A stretch of DNA of 64,000 bases, taken from contig NYMS01000048.1 of assembly GCA_002529455.1 (NCBI GenBank), forward strand, positions 62,001 through 126,000, read 5' to 3'. A model generated the notes under the pieces. The model worked only from the letters and a program-made list of their open reading frames with translations. It ran no database searches and had not been told where the DNA came from. This DNA comes from Glycomyces fuscus. Lineage in GTDB: Bacteria > Actinomycetota > Actinomycetes > Streptosporangiales > Streptosporangiaceae. The position numbers were made by a program, and so were the translations under genes. Shown here piece after piece: positions 14,796-26,497 of the stretch. The number at the start of each line of letters is the position of its first letter. Position 1 is the first letter of the stretch.

Positions 14796-16322
14796 GTGAA
14801 CGAACCCTACGTAACCTTGCCGTCCGTGCCGTACCTGTCGGAACCGGGCTCGGCGACGGCCACCAGCCTGTACATCGACGGTCAGTGGAGGGCGGCCGGT
14901 AACGGCCGGGTACGGGAGATCCTGAACCCCGCCGACGCCTCCGTCCTGACCATCGTCAGCGAGGGCGGAAGGGCCGACACGGAGGAGGCCATCGCCGCGG
15001 CCCGCCGCGCCTTCGACGAGGGGGAGTGGCCCCGCACCCCCTCCGAGGAGCGCGGGCGCGTCCTCGACCGCATCGCCGACCTGCTCCAGCGCGACCGCCA
15101 CGAGATCGCGGTCATGGAGTCCCTCGACACCGGCAAGACCATCGAGGAGGGCGGGATCGACGTCGACGACGTCACCAACGTCTTCCGCTACTACGCCGGC
15201 CTCGCCGACAAGGACGCCGGCCGCCTGGTCTCCGCGCCCGAGGGCGTGCACAGCAAGGTGGTCTACGAGCCCGTCGGCGTCTGCGGCATGATCACGCCCT
15301 GGAACTACCCGCTGCTCCAGCTCGCCTGGAAGATGGCCCCGGCCCTGGCCGCGGGCAACACCATGGTGGTCAAGCCCAGCGAGATCACGCCGGTCACCAC
15401 CGCCAAGCTGGTCGAGCTCACCACCGAGGCGGGCGTCCCGGCGGGCGTGGTCAACCTGGTCACGGGCAGCGGACCCGACGCGGGCGCCCCGCTGTCCGAG
15501 CACCCCGACGTGGACCTGGTCTCCTTCACCGGCGGCCTGGCCACCGGCAGGCGGATCATGGCGGCGGCCTCCGAGACGGTCAAGAAGATCGCCCTGGAGC
15601 TCGGCGGCAAGAACCCCAACATCATCTTCCCGGACGTGGACCTGGACACCGCCGTGGACTACGCGCTCAGCGCCGCGTTCTTCCACTCCGGACAGGTCTG
15701 CTCGGCCGGTGCGCGCCTCATCGTGCACAACGACATCCACGACGCCTTCACCACCGAGCTCGCACGCCGCGCCGAGGCCATCCGCATCGGCCGCGGCCAG
15801 GACGAGGGCGTGCGCTGCGGCCCGCTGGTGTCGGCCGAGCACCGCGCCAAGGTGGAGGCCGCGGTCGCGCGCGGCGTCGAGGAGGGCGCCCGGATCATCG
15901 CCGGGGGCAAGCGCCCCGACGACCCGGACCTGGCCCGGGGCTACTTCTACCGGCCCACCGTGTTCGTGGACTGCGACCGCGCCATGGACATCGTCCAGAC
16001 CGAGGTGTTCGGCCCGGTCGTGACCGTGGAGCGGTTCGAGACCGAGCAGCAGGCCGTCGAACTGGGCAACGACACCGACTACGGCCTCTCCGGCGGCGTG
16101 TGGACCGACGACACCGCCCGGGGCGAGCGCGTGGCGGCGGCCCTGCGCCACGGCACCGTCTGGATCAACGACTACGGCCCCTACTTCCCGGGCGCCGAGT
16201 GGGGCGGCTACGGCCGCAGCGGCATCGGCCGCGAACTCGGGCTCGCGGGCCTGGACGAGTACCGCGAGGCCAAGCACGTCTACCGCAACCTGGCCCCCGA
16301 ACCGCAGCGCTGGTTCGGCTGA
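14796..16322 (+). CDS. betB: Betaine-aldehyde dehydrogenase family enzyme
   Basis: 508 aa from the GTG at 14796; an upstream in-frame GTG (14733) lies in AT-rich promoter-like sequence and one at 14826 is also possible. ALDH superfamily motifs: TPWNYPLLQ, NTMVVKPSE, SFTGG, the catalytic Glu in LELGGKNPNI and catalytic Cys in HSGQVCSAGAR, and EVFGPVV near the C-terminus. It oxidises betaine aldehyde to glycine betaine with NAD(P)+; specificity is inferred from the neighbouring choline oxidase-like GMC enzyme and betaine-type ABC transporter. First gene of a five-gene unit. An inverted repeat CGTCTTATGAGACG at about 14750 could be an operator. Confidence 0.88.
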   Translation: MNEPYVTLPSVPYLSEPGSATATSLYIDGQWRAAGNGRVREILNPADASVLTIVSEGGRADTEEAIAAARRAFDEGEWPRTPSEERGRVLDRIADLLQRDRHEIAVMESLDTGKTIEEGGIDVDDVTNVFRYYAGLADKDAGRLVSAPEGVHSKVVYEPVGVCGMITPWNYPLLQLAWKMAPALAAGNTMVVKPSEITPVTTAKLVELTTEAGVPAGVVNLVTGSGPDAGAPLSEHPDVDLVSFTGGLATGRRIMAAASETVKKIALELGGKNPNIIFPDVDLDTAVDYALSAAFFHSGQVCSAGARLIVHNDIHDAFTTELARRAEAIRIGRGQDEGVRCGPLVSAEHRAKVEAAVARGVEEGARIIAGGKRPDDPDLARGYFYRPTVFVDCDRAMDIVQTEVFGPVVTVERFETEQQAVELGNDTDYGLSGGVWTDDTARGERVAAALRHGTVWINDYGPYFPGAEWGGYGRSGIGRELGLAGLDEYREAKHVYRNLAPEPQRWFG

Positions 16323-16500
16323 CGGCGACAGCCCCGGACCGGTGGGCCGCCCGGGGCGCCCACCGGCCCGTCGGCGCGGCTCCCGGCCCGCGCACCGCCG
16401 GACACCGCCCCGTGCCGGAGCCCGACCCGCGCGAGGGGAGGACCCGCCACGGGTCGGTTCCCGGCACCCCCCGCGAACGGACGACGAGAGGAATCGAACC

Positions 16501-18072
16501 GTGGACCCGACCGAGAGCACCTACGACTACGTGATCGTGGGAGGCGGCACCGCGGGATCGGTGATCGCCAACCGGCTCACCGAGGACCCCGGCACCACCG
16601 TGTGCCTGATCGAGGGCGGTCCCGACGACCGCGACCTGGGGCACGTCCTGCGCCTGCGCGACTGGCTGAGCGTCCTGGACGGGGAACTCGACTACGGCTA
16701 CACCACCGTCGAGCAGCCGCACGGCAACTCCCACATCCTGCACTCCCGGGCCCGCGTGCTCGGCGGGTGCTCCTCGCACAACACGCTCATCAGCTTCCGG
16801 CCCTTCGCCGAGGACCTCGACGACTGGGTCGCGGCGGGCGCCGAGGGCTGGGACAACGCCACCGTGCAGTCCTACGCGGACCGGGTCAAGTGCAACATCG
16901 TCCCGGTCGCCGAGAAGGACCGCAACACCATGGTCAAGGACTGGGTGTCCTCGGCGGCCGAGGCGGCGGACGTCCCGGTGGTGGAGGACTTCAACGCCCT
17001 GACCTCGCACGGGGGCGGCTTCTCGGGCGGGGCCGGCTTCCTGTCCATCGCCTACGACCCCTACACCGGCCACCGCTCCTCGGCCTCGGTGGCCTACCTC
17101 CACCCGATCATGGACGTGCGCGACAACCTCACCGTCATGCTGGAGACCTGGGTCGACCGGCTGCTGTTCGACGGCGACCGCGCCACGGGGGTCAGCGCCA
17201 CGGCCGGGGACGGCACGCGCGTCACCGTCAGCGCCCGCCGCGAGGTGATCCTGTGCGCGGGCGCGGTCGACTCGCCCCGGCTGCTCATGCTCTCGGGGAT
17301 CGGCAACGCGGAGGAACTGCGCGAGGTGGGCGTCGAGCCCCGCCACGACCTGCCCGGCGTCGGCGAGAACCTGCTCGACCACCCCGAGTCGATCATCATG
17401 TGGGAGACCAGCAGGCCGGTCCCGCAGAACACGGTGATGCACTCCGACGCGGCCCTGTTCGTGCGGCGCGACGGCTCCGACCCGCGTCCGGACCTGATGT
17501 TCCACATCTACCAGGTCCCCTTCGACGACAACACGAAACGGCTGGGCTACGAGTCCCCGCCCGACGGATACGCGGTCTGCATGACGCCGAACATCCCCCG
17601 CTCGCGCTCGCGCGGCAAGCTCTACCTCACCAGCAGCGACCCGCGCGAGAAGCCCGCGCTGGACTTCCGGTACTTCACCGACCCGGAGGGCTACGACGAG
17701 AGGACGATCGTGGACGGGCTCAGGATCGCCCGCGAGGTCGCCGCCACCGAGCCGTTCCGGTCCTGGATCACCCGGGAGGTCGCCCCCGGCCCCGGCGTCC
17801 AGAGCGACGAGGAGCTGTCCGAGTACGGCCGCCGCGCCGCCCACACCGTCTACCACCCGGCGGGCACCTGCCGGATGGGGGCCGCCGACGACGACGGCGC
17901 CGTGGTCGACCCGCGCCTGCGCGTGCGCGGGCTGCGCGGCCTGCGGGTGGCCGACGCGTCGGTGTTCCCGACGCTGCCGACGCCCAACCCCATGGTCATG
18001 GTCCTGGCGCTCGGCGAGCGCGCCGCGGACCTCATCCGCCAGGACGCCCTGGCCGGGGAGGACGCCCGATGA
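16501..18072 (+). CDS. GMC-family choline oxidase/dehydrogenase
   Basis: 523 aa. The FAD-binding Rossmann motif VIVGGGTAGSVIANRL is at the N-terminus, followed by GMC signatures RVLGGCSSHNTL and GAVDSPRLLMLSGIG, and near the C-terminus the catalytic VYHPAGTCRMG and NPMVMV. It converts choline to betaine aldehyde (and possibly on to betaine). The active-site segment SSHN resembles choline oxidase, in which this His anchors FAD covalently. GTG at 16501 follows AGAGGAA. The stop overlaps the ATG of the ABC ATPase. Works with the aldehyde dehydrogenase upstream to make the osmoprotectant glycine betaine. Confidence 0.85.
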   Translation: MDPTESTYDYVIVGGGTAGSVIANRLTEDPGTTVCLIEGGPDDRDLGHVLRLRDWLSVLDGELDYGYTTVEQPHGNSHILHSRARVLGGCSSHNTLISFRPFAEDLDDWVAAGAEGWDNATVQSYADRVKCNIVPVAEKDRNTMVKDWVSSAAEAADVPVVEDFNALTSHGGGFSGGAGFLSIAYDPYTGHRSSASVAYLHPIMDVRDNLTVMLETWVDRLLFDGDRATGVSATAGDGTRVTVSARREVILCAGAVDSPRLLMLSGIGNAEELREVGVEPRHDLPGVGENLLDHPESIIMWETSRPVPQNTVMHSDAALFVRRDGSDPRPDLMFHIYQVPFDDNTKRLGYESPPDGYAVCMTPNIPRSRSRGKLYLTSSDPREKPALDFRYFTDPEGYDERTIVDGLRIAREVAATEPFRSWITREVAPGPGVQSDEELSEYGRRAAHTVYHPAGTCRMGAADDDGAVVDPRLRVRGLRGLRVADASVFPTLPTPNPMVMVLALGERAADLIRQDALAGEDAR

Positions 18073-19271
18073 GCGCTCCGGCAACCGAGGCGGCGGCGCC
18101 GCACGGGGGCGCCGCCGACGTCACCTTCTCGGTCCGCAACCTGTGGAAGGTCTTCGGCAGGAACGCCGACAAGGTGGTCGGCACCGACCTGGAGAACGCC
18201 GACCGGGACCGCATCAAGGAGGAGACCGGGTGCACCGTGGCGGTGCGCGACGTCTCCTTCGACGTGCGCCCGGGCGAGATCTTCGTGGTCATGGGCCTGT
18301 CCGGGTCCGGCAAGTCCACGCTGATCCGGTGCCTGACCCGGCTGATCGAGCCGACCGCGGGCCAGGTGCTGCTCGACGGCGAGGACATCGGCGGGGCCGG
18401 CCCGCAGCGGCTGCGCGAGCTGCGCCGCCACAAGATGGCCATGGTCTTCCAGCACTTCGGACTGCTGCCCAACCGCAGGATCATCGACAACGTGGCCTAC
18501 GGGCTGGAGGTGCGCGGGGTGCCGCGCGCCGAGCGCCACGAGCGGGCCCGCCGGATGATCGACATGGTGGGCCTGGGCGGGTACGAGAACTCCCGCCCCG
18601 GCGAGCTGTCCGGCGGCATGCAGCAGCGGGTGGGCCTGGCCCGCGCGCTCGCCGTCGACCCCGAGGTGCTGCTGTTCGACGAGCCGTTCAGCGCACTGGA
18701 CCCGCTGATCCGCCGGGACATGCAGGCCGAGGTCAGCCGTCTCCAGCGCGAACTGGACAAGACGTCGGTGTTCATCACCCACGACCTCCAGGAGGCCCTC
18801 AAACTGGGCGACCGCATCGCCATCATGCGCGACGGCGAGCTCGTGCAGGTGGGCACCCCGGAGGAGGTGGTGGGCCGCCCCGCCAACGCCTACGTCGCCG
18901 ACTTCACCTCCGACGTCGCCCGCACCACCGTGCTCACCGCCCGGTGGCTGGTGCGCGAGCCCTACCCCGAGGAGCGCACGGACGGCCCGGTCACCGCGCC
19001 CGGCACCGTGCTGGCGGAGGTGCTGCCGATGCTCGCGGCCAGCACCGCCCCCGTGCGGGTCGTGGAGGGCGACACCCTGCTGGGCTACGTGGGCCGCGAC
19101 GACGTGCTGCGCGCCATCGCCGAGGACCAGCTGGACAACGCCGCCGCGGCCGCCGCCATCGAGGAGGAGGCGTCCGGGGAGCCGTCCGACGGGACCGTCG
19201 GCCACGGCCCCCCGGAGAACCGCGGCGGCACGGGAGGCCCGGCCCCGACCGGGGAGCGGGAGGTGACATGA
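18069..19271 (+). CDS. Glycine betaine/choline ABC transporter ATPase (ProV/OpuAA type)
   Basis: 400 aa. Walker A MGLSGSGKSTLIRCLTRL, Q-loop VFQHFGLLPNRRIIDNVAYGLE, signature LSGGMQQRVGLARALA, Walker B VLLFDEPFSALDP and switch ITHDLQEALKLGD are intact. The N-terminal KVFGRNADKV extension and the MGLSGSGKST wording are characteristic of betaine/proline importers. The C-terminal ~120 residues include a partial CBS-like segment (PVRVVEGDTLLGYVGRDDVLRAI), the osmosensory region in OpuA homologues, then a Gly/Pro-rich tail. ATG at 18069 overlaps the upstream stop (ATGA) and its own stop overlaps the permease ATG. Confidence 0.92.
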   Translation: MSAPATEAAAPHGGAADVTFSVRNLWKVFGRNADKVVGTDLENADRDRIKEETGCTVAVRDVSFDVRPGEIFVVMGLSGSGKSTLIRCLTRLIEPTAGQVLLDGEDIGGAGPQRLRELRRHKMAMVFQHFGLLPNRRIIDNVAYGLEVRGVPRAERHERARRMIDMVGLGGYENSRPGELSGGMQQRVGLARALAVDPEVLLFDEPFSALDPLIRRDMQAEVSRLQRELDKTSVFITHDLQEALKLGDRIAIMRDGELVQVGTPEEVVGRPANAYVADFTSDVARTTVLTARWLVREPYPEERTDGPVTAPGTVLAEVLPMLAASTAPVRVVEGDTLLGYVGRDDVLRAIAEDQLDNAAAAAAIEEEASGEPSDGTVGHGPPENRGGTGGPAPTGEREVT

Positions 19272-21262
19272 CCGCGATGACCCAACCCGCCACCACTCCC
19301 ACTCCCACCCCCACCCCCGAGCGGCGCGACGGTCGGGAACGCGGCACGGACCGCGGAGGCGACGGCGGCAACCCCCTGCGCCACGCGTGGGTGCAGGCGC
19401 TGGTCGTGATCGCCGTCCTCGTGGCCGGGTACTGGACGAGCCGCCTGCTGGGCCACCCCTCCTGGGCGGGCGGATTCCCCACCTTCGCCGGCGAGCGGTT
19501 CATGGCCTGGCTCGACGGCGTGTACGCGTGGATCGTCGCCAACCGCAACGACAGCCCCCTGTTCCTGTACTTCCTCAACTACGTCTCGGTGGGGCTGGGA
19601 TCGGCGGTCGTGCTGATCAACCAGTTCCTCGACCTCCTCACCTGGCCCGGAGTGACCCTCGTCGGCGTGCTCGCCGCCTGGCGGGTCGCCGGGTGGCGCG
19701 TGGCCCTGCTGGTGCTGGCCACCTTCGCGGTGTTCGCGCTGAGCGGGCTGTGGAACGAGTCGATGACGACGCTGGCGCTCATCATCACCTCGGTGTCCAT
19801 CGCCCTGCTGCTCGGCCTCCCCCTGGGAGTCCTGGCCGGGCGCAGCGAGGCGTTCCACCGGGGCATCCGCCCGGTGCTCGACTTCATGCAGATCATGCCC
19901 GCGTTCGCCTACCTGCTGCCGTTCGTGCTGCTGTTCGGCATCGGCAACCCGGCCGCCGCGGTGGTGACGTCGGTGTACGCGATCCCGCCCGCGGTGCGGA
20001 TCACGGCGCTGGCCATCCGCGAGGTGCCCGGGGGCGCGGTGGAGGCGGCGACGTCGCTGGGCTCCACGCCGTGGCAGATCCTCACCAAGGTGCAGCTGCC
20101 CATGGCCAAGCGCACCATCCTGCTGGGCGTCAACCAGACCATCATGCTCGCGGTGTCCATGGTCGTGATCGCTTCCGTCATCGGCGCGGGCGGCCTGGGC
20201 GACGCGATCTACCAGGCGCTGGCCAAGGTCAACGTCGGCGAGGCCTTCCAGGCCGGCCTGGTGATCGTCGTGCTCGCCGTCGCGCTGGACCGGGTGACGG
20301 GCGCGGTGGGCCACGGCGCGCACACCCCCCGCGTCCCCGGGCGGTACCGCCTGCCGCTGCTGGGCGGCGCGCTGGCGCTGGTCGTCGCGGTGGTCACCCT
20401 CGCGCGGCTGGCGGGCACGGGCGGCTGGCCCCGCGACGTGTCGGTCAACGTCAGCGACCCCGTGAACGCCGTGTACGAAGCGGTCCGCGGTGCGGTCGGC
20501 CCCGCCACCGAGGCCATGGCCACGTGGCTTCTGGGGGTCGTGCTCACCCCGCTCGCCACGCTGCTGACGGACTCCCCCTGGTGGCTGGTGGCGCTCGCCG
20601 CCGCGGCCCTGGGGTGGATCTTCGCCGGGCCGCGCGCGGCGGCCGTGTCCGGCGCGGCCTTCGTCGCGGTGGGCCTGCTGGGTGTGTGGAACAACGCCAT
20701 GGACACGCTGTCGCAGGTGCTCGTGGCCTCCGCGGCCACCCTCGTCCTGGGGGTGCTGGCCGGAGTGCTGATGTCGCGCAGCGACCTGTTCGCCGCGCTC
20801 CTCAAGCCGGTCCTGGACGCCATGCAGACCCTGCCGCCGTTCGTGTACCTGATCCCGGCGGTGGCCCTGTTCACCATCGGACGCGTCCCCGCGCTGGTGG
20901 CGGCGGTGGTCTTCGCCCTGCCCCCGGTGATCCGGCTGGTCAACGACGGTATCCGGGGCGTGCCGAAGCCGACACTGGAGGCGGCGCGCTCACAGGGGTC
21001 CACCCGGTGGCAGCTGCTCACCAAGGTGGAGCTGCCGATGGCGCGCGGCTCGCTCCTGCTCGCCGTCAACCAGGGGATCATCCTGGTGCTGTCCATGGTG
21101 GTCATCGGGGCGCTGGTCGGCGCGGGAGCGCTGGGCAACGACGTGGTGGTCGGCCTGGCGCGCAACGAACTCGGCCTGGGACTGGCCTCGGGCCTGGCCA
21201 TCGTGTGCCTGGGCCTGTTCCTGGACCGGGTGACGCAGGGAAGGAGGACCCCCCGTGCCTAG
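19268..21262 (+). CDS. Double-length betaine/choline ABC permease (two fused ProW-type units)
   Basis: 664 aa, about twice a normal ProW. A hydrophilic N-terminus with (TP)n repeats is followed by two complete permease modules. Each ends in the EAA loop and the same closing block: VEAATSLGSTPWQILTKV...IGAGGLGDAI in the first half and LEAARSQGSTRWQLLTKV...VGAGALGNDV in the second. Each half has its own cluster of TM helices (about 12-15 in total). A single chain thus supplies both permease subunits that contact the ATPase dimer. ATG at 19268 overlaps the previous stop; the end overlaps the next gene by 8 bp. Confidence 0.9.
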   Translation: MTAMTQPATTPTPTPTPERRDGRERGTDRGGDGGNPLRHAWVQALVVIAVLVAGYWTSRLLGHPSWAGGFPTFAGERFMAWLDGVYAWIVANRNDSPLFLYFLNYVSVGLGSAVVLINQFLDLLTWPGVTLVGVLAAWRVAGWRVALLVLATFAVFALSGLWNESMTTLALIITSVSIALLLGLPLGVLAGRSEAFHRGIRPVLDFMQIMPAFAYLLPFVLLFGIGNPAAAVVTSVYAIPPAVRITALAIREVPGGAVEAATSLGSTPWQILTKVQLPMAKRTILLGVNQTIMLAVSMVVIASVIGAGGLGDAIYQALAKVNVGEAFQAGLVIVVLAVALDRVTGAVGHGAHTPRVPGRYRLPLLGGALALVVAVVTLARLAGTGGWPRDVSVNVSDPVNAVYEAVRGAVGPATEAMATWLLGVVLTPLATLLTDSPWWLVALAAAALGWIFAGPRAAAVSGAAFVAVGLLGVWNNAMDTLSQVLVASAATLVLGVLAGVLMSRSDLFAALLKPVLDAMQTLPPFVYLIPAVALFTIGRVPALVAAVVFALPPVIRLVNDGIRGVPKPTLEAARSQGSTRWQLLTKVELPMARGSLLLAVNQGIILVLSMVVIGALVGAGALGNDVVVGLARNELGLGLASGLAIVCLGLFLDRVTQGRRTPRA

Positions 21263-22220
21263 GAGAAGAGGAGTCCTGACCAGGGCGCTCGCCGCGGGAC
21301 TGGCCATGGCCGCGGTGAGTTCGTGCGCGGTGCGCACCGACCAGATCGCCCACGACCCCGGCACCGTCCGGATGGCGCTCAACGGCTGGGTGGGCTACCA
21401 GGCCAGCGCCGAGGTGCTGGCCCACGTCCTGCGCGAGGAGATGGGCTACGAGGTGCAGCTCGTCCGGACCGACGAGCAGCCCTCGTGGCAGGCCCTGGAC
21501 CAGGGCGTGCTCGACGTGATCGTGGAGAACTGGGGTCACGAGGACCTCATGGAGCTCTACGGCCCCGAGGGGAACGGCACCGTGGTCGACGGCGGCCCGA
21601 ACGGCAACGAGGGAGGTATCGGCTGGTACGTGCCCGGCTACGTGGCCGAGGAGTACCCCGAGATCACCACCGTGGAGGGGCTGAGGGAGCACACGGACAT
21701 CTTCCGGACCGCCGAGACCGGCGACCGGGGGGAGTTCCTGGGCGGCGCTCCGGGCTTCGTCACCCAGGACCAGGGCATGATCAACGCCTTCGACCTGGAC
21801 CTGGAGATCGTCTACGCCGGTTCGGAGGCCGCGCAGATCACCGAGGTCAGGCGCCGGTACGCCGACGAGGAGCCGGTGCTGTTCTACTTCTACGACCCGC
21901 AGTGGCTCCACGAGCAGCTGGACCTGGTCCGGATCGACTTCCCCGACCACGAGGCGGGGTGCGCCGACGACCCGGAGTACGTCCCCTGCGACTACCCGGT
22001 CTACGAGATGAACAAGGTCTTCCGGGCCGGGTTCGCGGAGGCGGGCGAGCCCTCGTACCAGTTCCTGGACAACTGGACGTGGACCAACGAGCACCAGAAC
22101 GAGGTCGCGAGGCTGATCGCCGACGAGGGCCTCGACCCGGCCGAGGCCGCCGGGACCTGGGTGGAGGAGAACCCGCACGTGTGGCGGGCCTGGCTGCCCG
22201 AGGGCGCCGCGGACGGCTGA
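21255..22220 (+). CDS. Glycine betaine/choline-binding lipoprotein (OpuAC type)
   Basis: 321 aa. GTG at 21255 has AAGGAGG upstream and lies within the permease end. The signal peptide (RRRGVLTRALAAGLAMAAVSSC) ends in a lipobox with Cys about residue 24, so it should be a membrane-anchored lipoprotein. The mature part has the OpuAC pattern VRMALNGWVGYQASAEVLAHVL, QPSWQALDQGVLDVIVENWGHED and a C-terminal WVEENPHVWRAWLP. Aromatic residues (several Trp, Tyr) fit cation-pi binding of trimethylammonium groups. Captures choline or betaine for the preceding transporter. Ends at a strong bidirectional terminator. Confidence 0.9.
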   Translation: MPRRRGVLTRALAAGLAMAAVSSCAVRTDQIAHDPGTVRMALNGWVGYQASAEVLAHVLREEMGYEVQLVRTDEQPSWQALDQGVLDVIVENWGHEDLMELYGPEGNGTVVDGGPNGNEGGIGWYVPGYVAEEYPEITTVEGLREHTDIFRTAETGDRGEFLGGAPGFVTQDQGMINAFDLDLEIVYAGSEAAQITEVRRRYADEEPVLFYFYDPQWLHEQLDLVRIDFPDHEAGCADDPEYVPCDYPVYEMNKVFRAGFAEAGEPSYQFLDNWTWTNEHQNEVARLIADEGLDPAEAAGTWVEENPHVWRAWLPEGAADG

Positions 22221-22312
22221 GCCGACCGGGGGAGCGGCCGGGACGGGAGACGGGCGGCGCCCGTCGGGCCCCCGTCAGCCCACCGTGTGACCGGCCGTTG
22301 AAGCGCCTCACA

Positions 22313-22342
22313 CCGGGGGCGGGGACCCCTCCCCGCCCCCGG
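22313..22342. terminator. Bidirectional terminator between convergent genes
   Basis: Perfect 13-bp arms CCGGGGGCGGGGA (22313-22325) and TCCCCGCCCCCGG (22330-22342) with loop CCCC, placed between the end of the betaine operon and the end of the small minus-strand gene. Confidence 0.8.
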
Positions 22343-22368
22343 CGGCGTTCGCCTCCGGGGCCCGCCCC

Positions 22369-22608
22369 TCAGGAGGACGGGCGCTCGTACCTGCGGCGCC
22401 TGGCCACCCAGTACACGTTCACACAGGCGGCGACGGAGCCCGCGCCGAGCAGGACGACCAGCCAGAGCTGGTCGGTCCACACGTACGCGGCGACCGCGCC
22501 GGCCAGCAGCACCAGGACGCCGAAGACGGCCAGCACCACACGGAAGCCCAGGGCGCTCGCCGGACGCTCGTGGCTGCCCAGGGGACCCTTCAACCTGCCG
22601 CGTCGCAT
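22369..22608 (-). CDS. Small two-TM membrane protein
   Basis: 79 aa from ATG at 22606-22608 (GGAG upstream). A basic N-terminus (MRRGRLKG) precedes two hydrophobic helices, about 23-43 and 47-67, then a basic YWVARRRRYERPSS tail. No family motif recognised. It lies between the betaine cluster and purL, separated from purL by a terminator, so it is probably expressed alone. Function unknown; codon bias supports a real gene. Confidence 0.65.
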   Translation of the reverse strand: MRRGRLKGPLGSHERPASALGFRVVLAVFGVLVLLAGAVAAYVWTDQLWLVVLLGAGSVAACVNVYWVARRRRYERPSS

Positions 22609-22838
22609 GATGTGCGCTCCCTCCGTCGCCGTACGTTCCCGTTCCCCGCGGCCGCGCGTGCGCCGCCGCGGATCCCGGTCCACACCTTCCTGCCCGGTCC
22701 CCTACCCAGGCAGCGGAAACCACGCGGAAAACCCGCACCGGACACCGGACGGCCCCCTCGCGGGCGAGCAGCGGCCACCACGCGCGGTCGACACGTCCGC
22801 CCGGGATCCGGGAGGAGCGGACGGGGGCCGGCCGAGAC

Positions 22839-22878
22839 GCCGCGGCGGGGGCGCCCCGAAGGACGCCCCCGCCGCGGC
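22839..22878 (-). terminator. Terminator after purL
   Basis: Perfect 15-bp arms GCCGCGGCGGGGGCG (22839-22853) and CGCCCCCGCCGCGGC (22864-22878), 9 bp beyond the purL stop codon. Confidence 0.8.
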
Positions 22879-22887
22879 CGAGCGGTG

Positions 22888-25182
<2,295 letters not shown>

Positions 25183-25254
25183 GCGTGTTCCGTTCGGGAT
25201 GTGCGGGTGTGAGCCGGGCCGTGGCGTCCGACCAACGGCGCGGAAGGTCCGGGG

Positions 25255-25773
25255 TCAGGGTGTTTCGGGCCCGCTCGCGTCGCCGAGCATCAGCGTCGCC
25301 GGGGACTCGGGGTCTTCGTGGGCGGAGGTGTCGGCCAGCATGTGGTCGCCGTCGCTGAGGAAGACCTGCTCCGCGGGCGCCCCCTGGGGCTCCTGCTCCT
25401 CCCAGCCCCGGTCGAGGAGGTGGGCCACCACCGTGTCGACGGTCTCGCGCGAGTCCTCGGTCAGCTCCCCGCCCTCGGTCATGACCATCACCAGCCGGAC
25501 GCACTCGCCGCCCTCGCAGTAGACGTCGGCCTCCGGGTCGGAGACGTAGGTCAGACCGGAGGGCGCCTGGCCGAGCACGTCCGCGTCCGGCGGCGGGTCC
25601 TGGGGCGGGGCCCCGTCCTGGCCCCCGTCCGGCTGGCCCTGGAGAGGGGGCGAGGCGACGGGCGCCGAGCCGATGGCGTTGAACAGGCCGATGCCCGCGG
25701 ACACCACCAGTCCGACGACGACCAGTCCGACGAGGACGAACATCGTCCTTCTGGAGCGCAGCAGCCCCATCAT
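25255..25773 (-). CDS. Membrane-anchored protein of unknown function between purQ and purL
   Basis: 172 aa. A basic start MMGLLRSRRTM leads into one TM helix (about 12-32), a Pro/Gln/Asp-rich linker (about 40-70), then a small extracytoplasmic domain with two cysteines (VYCEGGECVRLVMVM) that could form a disulfide, and RETVDTVVAHLLDRGWEEQEP. No catalytic motif recognised. It starts 28 bp after the purQ stop and ends 72 bp before purL, so it is very likely co-transcribed with the purine genes; why is unclear. Confidence 0.75.
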   Translation of the reverse strand: MMGLLRSRRTMFVLVGLVVVGLVVSAGIGLFNAIGSAPVASPPLQGQPDGGQDGAPPQDPPPDADVLGQAPSGLTYVSDPEADVYCEGGECVRLVMVMTEGGELTEDSRETVDTVVAHLLDRGWEEQEPQGAPAEQVFLSDGDHMLADTSAHEDPESPATLMLGDASGPETP

Positions 25774-25801
25774 CGGCCAACCCTCCAGTTCGGGATACGG
25801 C

Positions 25802-26497
25802 TCAGGCGTTCACCGGCGAACCGGCGGCCAGGTGGGCGAGGATCGAGGAGAAGAAGCCCAGGCCCTCGTCGGAGGGGCCGGTGAGCAGTTCGACGGCGTG
25901 CTCGGGGTGCGGCATGAGGCCGACGACGTTCCCGTGCTCGTTGGTGATCCCGGCGATGTCGCGGCGGGAGCCGTTGGGGTTGCCGCCGACGTAGCGGACC
26001 ACCACGCGGCCGGTGGCCTCCAGCTCGTCCAGGGTGTGCTCGTCGGCGACGTAGCTGCCCTCTCCGCTCTTGAGCACCACCAGGACCTCCTGGCCCTCGG
26101 TGTAGGCGCTGGTCCACGCGGTGCCGGTGTTCTCCACACGCAGCACCTGGTCGCGGTTGACGAACCGCAGCGAGGAGTTGCGGGTCAGGGCGCCGGGGAG
26201 CAGGTGGCTCTCGCACAGGATCTGGAAGCCGTTGCAGATGCCCAGCACCGGCAGCGCGCCCGAGCGGGCGGCCGGGACCAGCTCCGACATCAGGGGGGCG
26301 AACCGGGCGATGGCCCCGCAGCGCAGGTAGTCGCCGTAGGAGAAGCCGCCGGGCAGGACCACGGCGTCGACGCCCCTGAGGTCGGCGTCCGCGTGCCAGA
26401 GGGAGACGGGTTCCGCCCCGGCCAGCGCGACGGCGCGCGCGGCGTCCTTGTCGTCGAGGGAACCGGGGAAGGTGACGACGCCCACACGGGCTGTCAT
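25802..26497 (-). CDS. purQ: Phosphoribosylformylglycinamidine synthase glutaminase subunit PurQ
   Basis: 231 aa class I glutamine amidotransferase that supplies ammonia to PurL. Motifs: VGVVTFPGSLDDKDAARAV, VVLPGGFSYGDYLRCGAIAR, the catalytic Cys in VLGICNGFQIL, and the His/Glu of the triad in GLMPHPEHAVE. ATG at 26495-26497 is chosen (GGAG upstream) because it gives the canonical start MTARVGVV. It is separated from purS by about 1.25 kb containing an anti-sigma-type gene, unlike the usual tight purS-purQ pair. Confidence 0.96.
   Translation of the reverse strand: MTARVGVVTFPGSLDDKDAARAVALAGAEPVSLWHADADLRGVDAVVLPGGFSYGDYLRCGAIARFAPLMSELVPAARSGALPVLGICNGFQILCESHLLPGALTRNSSLRFVNRDQVLRVENTGTAWTSAYTEGQEVLVVLKSGEGSYVADEHTLDELEATGRVVVRYVGGNPNGSRRDIAGITNEHGNVVGLMPHPEHAVELLTGPSDEGLGFFSSILAHLAAGSPVNA

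Noticed and set aside
16485..16505. tRNA T-arm-like sequence (GGTTCGATTCC on the minus strand)
   Set aside because: No acceptor, D or anticodon arms around it; it is simply the ribosome site and spacer of the GMC oxidase gene.
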